Assembly: GCF_000142905.1 (NCBI RefSeq)
Contig: NW_013657634.1
Coordinates: 61,069 to 125,068, forward strand
DNA: 64,000 nucleotides
Source of the DNA: Thecamonas trahens ATCC 50062
Lineage: Eukaryota; Apusozoa; Apusomonadida; Apusomonadidae
Direction of reading: 5' to 3'
Made by a program: the position numbers and the translations under genes. Below are positions 47,715-56,860 of this stretch, piece by piece (positions within the stretch are counted from its first letter, which is position 1; the number at the start of each line of letters is the position of its first letter). Below the pieces are notes generated by a model that was given only the letters and a program-made list of their open reading frames with translations, was not told the origin of the DNA and made no database searches.

Positions 47715-50700
47715 CTTGCGCACCATGGCCTCGATCTCGATCGCCAGCACCATGAGGGCGAGCGGAACACGCCCGATCATCCGAAACGTGACTTGCCACG
47801 GCCGCTCCTGAACCAATTTCTGCTGCTGTGGCGCACCAAACGGCTTGGCCGCGCTGTGGTGGCCAAACGGCTTGGCCGCGCTGTGGTGGCCAAACGGCTT
47901 GGCTCGACCATGGTGGCCAAACGGCTGGTGCGCATGTCGGGACCCGTGCTGGCCCTGGGCAGGTATGATCCGTTCCGCTCGCAAAACCTTGTTGTTGGCC
48001 CGCTCAAAGGTGTATGAGACGCTGCCATCGGCGCTCGTGAACAGATCGCCCTCTCTGCCACACCTGAACATTGTTGTCTTCCACGGCACATTGCCGTTGT
48101 GGCTGCTGGCGTCGAGTTGCAGCTTCTCGCTGTCCCAAATCCATCGTGAGTTTCGGCCGCTGGAGGCAAGACGGTAGGGGAGCTTGACCTCGATGCCCGG
48201 ACCGCAAAAGCTGATGCTGCTACCCGACGACAAGCACTCGAGCATCCGCGCATTCCACAGCCACTCGATCTGGCTGCCCCCGTCTGAGACGGGAACCAGC
48301 CGACCCATAGGCTTGCCGGTCGGCGAGGGAGGTGCGCGGGCAAGTAGCTTGAGCCCTTTGAGGACTATATTGCGCTCCAGAACAAAGTGCGCATAGTGCC
48401 GCTCGATCTCACCGACTGCAAGATTGGCGTCAAGCGACGATGATGGGTCGCACGTGGAGATAAGCATGCGCGCCCGCGCGTACGCCGCGTGTGCGGTGAC
48501 ATCGTCGGCCCCGAGTTGGTCTGCAAATCGCGCAGTGATGAACCAGAGCGCCGCCACGTCGGGTGCCGCCATCAGTGCGTGCTTCAAATCCGGCGCGAGC
48601 TTGGGGTAGTATGCTGTTGACGCCGTCCACAGGTCGCGGTCTGCCACCTGCAGCACTCGCTGGCCCATGGCCACAACCTTGGCATGCGACGCCATCTGGA
48701 GCCGGACCATCGGAGTCCGCGGCGTGACAGAAGCGACCTGGCTGGCCTTGAACGGCGCAGCAAGCGCGAGCACAGACATCGGCTGCCGCACCATTGTCCC
48801 ATTGACGGCCTCGGTAAAATGGATACCAGTCGCAGCCTGGACTCGCGCAAAGACCAAGCCGAGGTCGACGCTCGTTCGCAGCTCCGCACCGTGCTCCACG
48901 TCCATCGGGTACTTGGCCGCTACATGCGCTACAAACGATCCGCCGCGCGCCCAAACCGTCGTCGCCGCCCGCGACGTGCCCAGCACAAGGTTAAAGTGGT
49001 CGACAATTCGCGCCCTAAGCTCGTTCTCGTCGCGCCCGACGCCCCCGCAGTCACGCATGATCTCGCGGAGCTCGACCTTGAGTGTCCGGCTCACCATTTC
49101 CGTGAGCAGCAGCCGTCGCAGACGCGCTGCCGCCACTCCGCCCTTCTCTTCGACCAAACCAGCAACGGCGCCGAGGTACCGGACGTTGATGCCCCACTCG
49201 TGCAGTGCGTCCTCGAGAATGTCAAGCACGGCCGCATCGAGCTCGGCGGCTCGGCCTCCGGAATGAGCACGCGGCCATGCTCGGATTGCTTGCAAATGGA
49301 CCGACCTTGGCCCCAGATCGAGGCCAGTTACCTCGCTCGCCTCATCGGACTCGGCCTTGCCCTCGGAAGCAGTCGGCAGAATTCGGGACCGGGCTTCAAC
49401 CGCAAGTCGAATCTCGTGCCGCAGCGCCTCGCCAGCGACCACAAAATCCTTAGCGAGACTGGTAATCGATGCTGCTAGCTCGTTCCATGTCTGCGGCTCG
49501 ACGTCGCGTGACGCATGGGCGCCGTCTTTGTCAGCCGCACGCGCTTGCGCCTCAATCTCGGCATGCGCTGCCGCGTACGCATCGTGGAGCTCGCGTGCAA
49601 ACGCTGGAATGACATGGGTGCGGAGGTGCGCGACAGCGGCGCGGACCCGGGCGTTATGGGTGCTGTGGTCGTTGCGGCCCAGACCGAAACGCGTCTGGCG
49701 AGAGCGGGTGCGGAAAGGCAGACACCAGTTCGGGCCGGAGGAGCCGGTAGAGGTGCGAGCCGCGGAGAGTCACGACCGGCTCGTCAGGGGGGAAGAGCCG
49801 GGCAGTGTCGAGGACATATGTCCGGCCGTCGGTGCCGACGTGGACCTCGACATCGGCAGCGAGTCGCGTTTGAATGGTGGCCGATCCGTCGCGCGAAGTG
49901 ACAGCATGCTCAGCAAGATTGAGCCCGACGCCGAGCTGCTCGAGTGCACGTCCGGTGGCGGACTCGGGAGCCGCCTGATGGACGGTGACGCCCGCATCGC
50001 TCGAACCGTGGACCAGCGACTCTGGCGGCACAATCGGAACCAGCGCTGCGGCAACAAGTCGAAAGCCAGAGTAGTCAACCAGTGCAAGAAGCGGGGCACC
50101 GAGACCAGGCACATATGCTGAAGTCACTGCTTCAGCACCAAGAAGCTCGTGGGCAGCGGCCTTGCCGGCAAAAGCATCGCCGCCGTAGAGGCCGGTCGTG
50201 TCGCGGGCAAACTTGAGCAGCATTCCGTCCACAACATACTTGTCGCCACCGGCCACGCCGCCCATCGACTGCGAGGGGGGATGTGTCTGTGCCGTAGGCG
50301 GGAGGTGCATCTCGTCGACAATGATCTTGGCGTGGGCCCGCGCCGCCGCCTCAAACTCTCCACGCACCATGGCCAGCTGCTCTTCTCGATCTGCACTCTC
50401 CGACTCGAGCACTTCTTGATACATGCGATTCCAATCTACACTGCTGTTGCACTCTGCATTGCTTGCAGCACGTTCCGGGGCGGCGGTCCGAGTCGCCGTT
50501 GGCGCAGGGGCCGAGCTAGGCGCACCATCGTCGAGCGGATGGTACATGTGATGCGCCAGCCCTAGAATCCCACCACCAATGCCTTCTCCAAGCCGACCAC
50601 CTCCATCACCACTATCCAGATCAATCTGAGGAGGACCCAAGGCTGCATAAAATCCATCATCATCATCATCATCACCACCAGCACCAGCACCAGCACCATC

Positions 50701-50763
50701 ATCATCGTGGACCAGAGGCGCATACATGGAGACGAGCTGCGGGCGCACACCAAAGTCAGCCAT
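47706..50763 (-). CDS. CLU-domain protein (CLUH/TIF31-related)
   Basis: About 1018 residues once a one-base slip at the AAA run 49687-49689 is allowed for. Without that extra base the frame continues as PDAFGLGRNDHSTHN, the family pattern. The CLU domain (about residues 150-420) shows KYVVDGMLLKFARD, GLGAPLLALVDYSGFRLVA, GTDGRTYVLDTARLFPPDEP and RLLRPELV. Relatives bind mRNAs of mitochondrial proteins and control mitochondrial distribution. The usual ubiquitin-like CLU_N part is replaced by an acidic low-complexity N-terminus. The C-terminal half has helices not obviously TPR, a WxW-type beta-rich segment, and an AKPFGHHS tandem repeat before the end. Start MADFGV follows a (CA)n-rich upstream stretch. 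Confidence 0.8.
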
Positions 50764-50828
50764 GACGTGCGGGGGGTGAAGCAAGGGTACGGCCGTCCAA
50801 GTGGGTGAGGTCAAGCGAGTGTGGTCCA

Positions 50829-50898
<70 letters not shown>

Positions 50899-51298
50899 GG
50901 GTGTGGTGGCTGGTCTGGCCATCACCACTTGGTCCATGTCACCCTTTTTCAGGGCCTGTCCACCCCCCCCCCCCCCCCCTCCCCCTCCCCCTCTCTCCCC
51001 TCCTCGCCACCACACACGTCAGATGGCCACTATAGACGGAATACTTATTGTCTGATCTCATCCTTTACACCAAGCATGTACCATATACCTTTTTTCATAG
51101 CGCTCATAGTTGTATCGTTCCAGCTGTGATATTCTCCTCGTTACAGCCTCTGCACTCTTCGGTCGTGTGCACGGAGAGCCATGTCAGGTGCGAGAAGGGC
51201 GACAGGGCCGAGACGGGCGGAGGCAGGGCGAGGGGGGGGGGGGAGGGAGACAGGGCGAGAAGGGGAACTATACGTCACTTTAATTCTTTAGGGCTTCC
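50764..51298. other. Divergent upstream region with (GT)n and C/G homopolymers
   Basis: Shared by the CLU and alpha-mannosidase genes. It contains a GT dinucleotide repeat (about 50831-50897), a C-rich run (50964-50980) and a G run (about 51231-51242). Frames across it encode only Val-Cys or Thr-His dipeptides. No gene. Confidence 0.7.
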
Positions 51299-54196
51299 AT
51301 GGGTGTGGTGGGTGGCGGGCTGTGCGTGGCGACTGTGCTGGTGCTGGGACTGGCGTGCGTGCTGGTGGGTAGGGTGGCTGGCGAGGGGGAGACGGTTCAC
51401 ATCATTTGTCACTCGCATGACGATGTGGGCTATGTCAAGACGTATGAGCAGTACTACGAGGATCAAGTCCGGTTCATCATCTCGTCGGTCTCGGATGAGC
51501 TGGCAAAGGATCCGGAGCTGCGGTTCATCCAGGTGGAGACGGCGTACTTTCAGATGTGGTGGGAGGACGAGAGAACGACGCAGGCGCAGAGGGAGACGAT
51601 CAAGGCGTTGGCGGCGTCGGGCCAGCTCGAGTTTGTGTCAGGCGGCATTGTGATGAACGACGAGGCTGTGGCCCACTATGAGCCAGTCATCCAGCAGATG
51701 ACCGAAGGCCACTTGTTCCTTCTCAACACCGTCGGCGTGGTGCCTGCCTTTGGCTGGCAAATCGATCCGTTTGGCGCGTCGTCGGTCACGCCGTTGCTTT
51801 GGGCGGCGTCAGGCTTCAACGGCCATGTCATCCGCCGCATCAACTGGGAAGAGTCGTTTGCGCTCAAAGCGGCGGGCTCGGAGGAGTTTCTCTGGCGCGG
51901 CGACGCTTGCGCGCCTGCATCGCCGGCCTCCAACGTCTCGGACATCTACACCCACATCCTCGGGCTGACGTACTCTGCGCCGCACGGTTTCAACTTTGAG
52001 CATCCAGACGCCAAACCGGCGACGCCGGAGAACCTACCGCTGCTTGCCGACGAGTTTTTTGCCAACGTGCTGGTGCGGCTGCCGTGGTATGTCGACTCGG
52101 GTCATGTGATGGTCCCTGCTGGTGGCGACTTTGCGTACACCAACGCGTCGCTGATGTTTCGCAACCAGTCGGCAGTGGTGGCGTACCTCAACGAGCACTC
52201 GGCGGCCAAGTATCGCAACATGACGTTTCGGTTCTCTACGGTGGGCGAGTACTTTGCCGCTGTCCATGCCTCGCTTGCTGCGAGCGGGACGCGAGTCAAC
52301 CAGTTTGTCGACAAGGACTTTCTCCCGTACATCGAGCTTCCAGAGACTGACTGGACAGGGTTTTTCACCTCGCGGCCATCGCTCAAGGCGTTCTCGCGGG
52401 CGCAGGACGCCAATTTGCGCGTGGCCGAGATGCTGTATCTGCACGCGTTTCGGGCGGCAGGGAGTGCGGCGCAGTTTGCGCGGCTGGCGAGTGGCCGGTG
52501 GGCGCAGTCAATTCTCCAGCACCACGACGCCATTACCGGGACGTCCAAGCTCCAAGTAGTTGCCGATTACAAGAAACATCTCGCAGAGGCAACGGCCGCG
52601 GGCAACGCGCTAGCGTTTGACGCGCTGGCGCACCTCGGCCTCGCTGCCAACGTCTCGACATCGGCGCGCAAGGGTCTTGCGCGCCCGCGCGCAGGCAGTC
52701 CGGTAACGTCGGCCGTTGTCGTTTGCAATTCGCTCGGTTGGGCACGCTCGGACATGGTTGCCGTCGACTTTGACGGTGTCTACGTTGACGGGATGAGCGT
52801 CGAGGTGAGCCACGCTCGGAGCGGCGCGCAGGTTGCAGTCCAGCTCGACGGCGAGTGCGAGGCAACGGGCACGCGGCCGACGCTTTGGTTCCAGGCTGTG
52901 GATGTGCCGGCAGCAGCGTGCGTCACGTTCAAGATCGAACTCGCCGTAGGTAGTGGCGTCGAGCCAGAACCTGTTGCTGGCTGTGCGCGCGTGCCCGCGT
53001 CTGATGGGGCGTTCACCATCGACAATGGGGTGGTCGGCCTCAAGTTTGACGCCAGTGCCGGCGTGACCGGAGTGAGGTCGGCCGACTACCGTGGCGGGGC
53101 GTGGTCGCTGCTCGACGTGGAGCTGATCAACTACGCGTCGTCGCTCGGCTCGGCGTACGTGTTCCGAACCGACATTGGTGTGGTGTTGGGCGGCCCGGCG
53201 GCGCTTGTGCGGAGCAGCGGCGAGCTTGTCGAGACGGTGACCGCAGTGTACACGGTCCACGGCAAGACGACAGTGAGCTGGCGCGTGTTTCATCCACCGG
53301 CGCCGAGCGCGGATCAGAAGCGGCGGATCGATGTGGCAGTGGCGCTCGGCCCGGTTGACGCGACCGGGGATGGCACCAATGTGGCGTTGAGGTTTGTGAC
53401 GGATCTTGAGGCCAATGGCGGGTTCTACACCGACGACTCGGGCCTGCAGTACCGACTGCGGTTTACCGAGCCCGGCTCTGCACCGTCGTACTCGTACTAC
53501 CCAGCGGTGTCGGGTGTGCACGTGGCGGCGTGGGGCGGCGGCGCTGCGCTCGGCGTGGCTGTGCCGTACACGCACGGCGCTGGATCGCCGAGCAACGGCG
53601 CGTTCGAGGTTATGGTTCATCGGCGGATGCTGCAGAACGGGTGGCCCAACGCCGGGCTCGGGCAGGCGCTCAACGACACAACCCGAGTCCATCCGGTTTT
53701 CACCCTCGTGGCCGGCAACACGAGTCGCGCCGGTGTGGCGATGCGAACCAAGCTGACGTACCTCAACAACAACCCACTCGCACTGTTCTTTGGTCAACTT
53801 CCACCACCCGAGCTTGCCGCCAGTGCCACGCCATCAATCCTGACCACAAGCTTGCCGGAGTTTGCGCATCTTCTTACCGCCAAGGTCCGCGACGGCGGAC
53901 CGGGCGCGCCGATCATGCTGCGGCTGGCGCGACTTGACCAGTGCGAGACCGAGGGTTCGGAAGAGCGGCTGTGCATCCCAACCGCTGCCACATTTGGCAG
54001 CGCCGCCTCGCTCGATGAGCGTTCGCTCACGATGGTCCTGCCGCGCGCCAAAGTTTCACGATGGAGCTGGCCGGCGCCCAACCCTACAGCCGAGATCGAC
54101 GCTGGCGGCCTTGCCGGCGACAGCGCGGTCGACACCGAGTGCGTCGCGCTCTCTCCGCTGGAGATCCGTGCCTTTTTCCTCCATCCAGGCGTATGA
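51299..54196 (+). CDS. Lysosomal-type alpha-mannosidase (GH38)
   Basis: Hydrolyses alpha-mannosides of N-glycans in the lysosome or secretory pathway. 965 residues with a signal peptide (MGVVGGGLCV...GRVAGEG). The zinc-binding start of the GH38 domain is CHSHDDVGYVKTYEQYY (His38, Asp42 region), where most relatives have HCDVGW. The nucleophile Asp156 sits in GWQIDPFGAS. The third zinc-site segment is QHHDAITGTSK (about residue 407). The middle and C-terminal beta domains are complete (PVTSAVVVCNSLGW, LEANGGFYTDDSGLQ). Several N-glycosylation sequons are visible. Single exon; the ATG follows a T-rich stretch. Confidence 0.93.
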   Translation: MGVVGGGLCVATVLVLGLACVLVGRVAGEGETVHIICHSHDDVGYVKTYEQYYEDQVRFIISSVSDELAKDPELRFIQVETAYFQMWWEDERTTQAQRETIKALAASGQLEFVSGGIVMNDEAVAHYEPVIQQMTEGHLFLLNTVGVVPAFGWQIDPFGASSVTPLLWAASGFNGHVIRRINWEESFALKAAGSEEFLWRGDACAPASPASNVSDIYTHILGLTYSAPHGFNFEHPDAKPATPENLPLLADEFFANVLVRLPWYVDSGHVMVPAGGDFAYTNASLMFRNQSAVVAYLNEHSAAKYRNMTFRFSTVGEYFAAVHASLAASGTRVNQFVDKDFLPYIELPETDWTGFFTSRPSLKAFSRAQDANLRVAEMLYLHAFRAAGSAAQFARLASGRWAQSILQHHDAITGTSKLQVVADYKKHLAEATAAGNALAFDALAHLGLAANVSTSARKGLARPRAGSPVTSAVVVCNSLGWARSDMVAVDFDGVYVDGMSVEVSHARSGAQVAVQLDGECEATGTRPTLWFQAVDVPAAACVTFKIELAVGSGVEPEPVAGCARVPASDGAFTIDNGVVGLKFDASAGVTGVRSADYRGGAWSLLDVELINYASSLGSAYVFRTDIGVVLGGPAALVRSSGELVETVTAVYTVHGKTTVSWRVFHPPAPSADQKRRIDVAVALGPVDATGDGTNVALRFVTDLEANGGFYTDDSGLQYRLRFTEPGSAPSYSYYPAVSGVHVAAWGGGAALGVAVPYTHGAGSPSNGAFEVMVHRRMLQNGWPNAGLGQALNDTTRVHPVFTLVAGNTSRAGVAMRTKLTYLNNNPLALFFGQLPPPELAASATPSILTTSLPEFAHLLTAKVRDGGPGAPIMLRLARLDQCETEGSEERLCIPTAATFGSAASLDERSLTMVLPRAKVSRWSWPAPNPTAEIDAGGLAGDSAVDTECVALSPLEIRAFFLHPGV

Positions 54197-54378
54197 GCGC
54201 ACCCACGCCACGACAGCTGTTCACTGAGTTGAACCCGACGAGGATAGTGAAAGTAGCCATGATAATGATGATGGGAGTGACGGTTGCGACGAACATCGCC
54301 ATGATGTGACAACGGTTGTTTTTGAATTTCGATCTCTGTCGCAGTCGCCGTCGTCGCGTCACACTTGACCCATCAACC

Positions 54379-54594
54379 ATGTTCTGGGGTACGTACCACA
54401 TCAGCGCAAGGACAAGATGGTCCTGGAGGCCATAGCCCATACATCCACACTAGCCCCCCCCCCCCCCACTATCTGAGTGATACTAGCCATGTGGCTGGCA
54501 CTGTCAACTCTGACGGGAGTAGCCTTGCGAGTATGCCATGACCCAGGATGGGACAGCAGGCGAGAGGGAGAGGATGGCTTTGGATGGGCCACGA

Positions 54595-54637
<43 letters not shown>

Positions 54638-56111
54638 CACCCCCCAAACACCACCAGCCAGTGACTAGAGAGGGAGGAAGGGAGAGAGAGAGATGAACGG
54701 ATGGGTGAAGTCATCCACATTGATATGTATGGTCTGTGGGCAAGTGTATGCCTGGGGGGGGGATGGTCTGTGTGGTGGCTGTCTTGAGTCTTGTCAAGTG
54801 ACAAAGAGTGTCTGCATCCAAAACCCGAGCCATGGGAGAGGTACCACTCGAGGTGGGCCACATGACGGGATGCAGGTAGTATGGAGAGCAGAGTGGAGGT
54901 GGAGGAATAGCAGGTTGTGGCAGATGCACTTATGGTTGTTGTGGTGGTAATGGGATGGGTTTATACCTCGTGTAGGACTGGAATGCTTCCCGGGGAAGAC
55001 GTACTCGCAGTCGCCCGAGGTGCCGACGCGGCTGTCGCAGGCGTGCCTGGCGCACGATGCCGAGACTGGTGCGCGTGCGACGGTGACGTGCAAGGTTGAC
55101 GGGCACACGTACAACCTGTGCACGCTCGAGGCTGGGCGCACCGACTCGCAGACGCTGGATCTGATGTACGGCGCGGACGTGCCTGTCTCGTTCTCGGTCA
55201 TCGGCGACGCGACGGTGCACCTCTCGGGCTACGTCATGGTTGACGAGGAGCCTGAGGAGGACCATGGGATGTACCTGTCTGAGGAGCAGCTGGAGGACCT
55301 GCGGGAGCGCGGTCTGCTCGACGACGACGACATTCTCGACTCGGACGAGGAGATCGAGGAGATGGACGAGGAGACGCGGGCCAACACGCTGATGAACGCC
55401 ATGTTCTCGGGCAAGGGCAAGGGCGGCGACAACGAGAGCGACGACGACGAGGGTGATGACGAGTACGTGCCGTCGGGCTCCGAGGAGGGCGACCACGACC
55501 TGCCGGCGGGCTCCGAGTCGGACGACGACGAGGCGCTGGACGAGGAGGAGATGATCCGGCAGTACCTGGCGCAGAAGAAGCGCAAGGCGCCGGCTGACGA
55601 GGCCGAGGGCAAGAAGGCGTCCAAGAAGGCCAAGAACCTCGAGGCCGAGGCTGTGGAGAAGAAGCAGAAGGCCAAGAAGGAGGCCAAGGCCAAGAAGGAG
55701 GCCAAGGCCAAGGCGGCCAAGGAGGCCAAGGAGGCCAAGGAGGCCCAGGAGGCCAAGGCGGCCAAGAAGTCCAAGGGTAAGGCCAAGAAGGTGACGCTCA
55801 AGAACGGGCTCTGCTACGTCGATGTCGAGGAGGGCAAGGGCGCGGTGGCCAAGAACGGGCGGACCGTCACGGTCAAGTACATCGGCAAGCTCAAGTCGGG
55901 CAAGAAGTTCGACTCGAGCAAGTCGTTCTCCTTCCGCCTCGGTGCCGGCGAGGTCATCCAGGGCTGGGACGTCGGTGTCAAGGGCATGCGCATCGGCGGC
56001 AAGCGGACGCTGTACATCCCGGCCAAGTTGGGCTACGGCTCGCAGCGCGCCGGGCCGATTCCGCCCAACTCGGAGCTGATCTTTGACGTCTGCCTTAAGG
56101 GTGTCAACTAA
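54379..56111 (+). CDS. Nucleoplasmin-like FKBP-type peptidyl-prolyl isomerase
   Basis: A nuclear prolyl isomerase and histone chaperone of the FKBP39/46/53, Fpr3/4 type. Exon 1 is only ten coding bases, ATG TTC TGG G (54379-54388), with donor GTACGT. After a 587-bp intron, exon 2 starts at 54976 and joins in phase to give MFWGLECFPGKTYSQ, the classic nucleoplasmin-like start. 381 residues: nucleoplasmin-like domain (about 1-100), acidic tracts (EEIEEMDEE, SDDDEGDDE), a Lys/Ala/Glu coiled region (KKEAKAKAAKEAKEAKEA), and a complete FKBP domain (about 275-381) with VTVKYIGKLKSGKKFDSS, VIQGWDVGVKGM and the LGYGSQRAGPIPPNSEL loop. Confidence 0.93.
54454..54640. repeat. Poly-C and (ACG)n inside the FKBP intron
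   Basis: Within the first intron: a C run (54454-54468) and about 16 ACG triplets (54592-54640). Like the importin-9 intron, this 5' intron is a site of simple-repeat growth. Confidence 0.85.
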
Positions 56112-56514
56112 GATGCGGATCAAACAGTCTCTGTCGTGTGTGCATTGATGATGTGTGTAATGAGGGGGGGATGGGGAGGGCAAGGAGGGAAGGGATGGGA
56201 GGGGTCACAAAGCAAAAGAGAGAAGGGAGATCTACCCCCGGGCTGACTCGTGCGCGCAGGATGTCTTCCTGGCCCGAGTGGCAATACCGGGGGATATAAT
56301 ACTTTTTGATTAACTTTCCTCACCCTGATCCCGCTCCCCTGCCCACGCCGGCCATCAGAACAGTATGTGGCGAGACACTCTCCAAATGGGTTTGCATCAC
56401 TCTGCCTCTTTGCCACCTCTCCTCCCGTCCGCACCGCACCGCACCCTCCCCCCCCCTCGCATCCCCACCCCAGGTCACCCACTCGCTTCTACTCGCACGG
56501 CGCAGTAGCCGGCC
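56112..56514. other. Intergenic region upstream of the GTPase-like/kinase gene
   Basis: About 400 bp, with GA-rich sequence after the FKBP stop, a TA-rich patch near 56290-56315 and pyrimidine-rich sequence before the next gene. No gene seen. Confidence 0.55.
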
Positions 56515-56802
56515 ATGACCTCGGTCTCGGGTCGTGTCCCGCTCTCGCCCGTCCCGCCGCCTCAACCAATCCCCACTGGCTCTGCCCCGCATCTGGCTCA
56601 CGCCATGACCACCGCTGAGCCGCCTGTCGACTTTCCCACTTCAAGCTCTGCATTCTAGGTCCAGTTGCCGTCCGTGATGCTCTCAAGGCCGCCGTCCATC
56701 CGTTCTGCATTCATCGTCGCTGTGTCCGTGCCCGCGCCCGCGCTCTTGGTCTCAGCCCCGACGGCGATGAATGCCATGGCGCTGGCGACGGTGAAGGCGA
56801 TC

Positions 56803-56860
<58 letters not shown>

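Noticed and set aside
50831-50897. (GT)n giving Val-Cys and Thr-His frames
   Set aside because: Pure dinucleotide repeat; no coding evidence.
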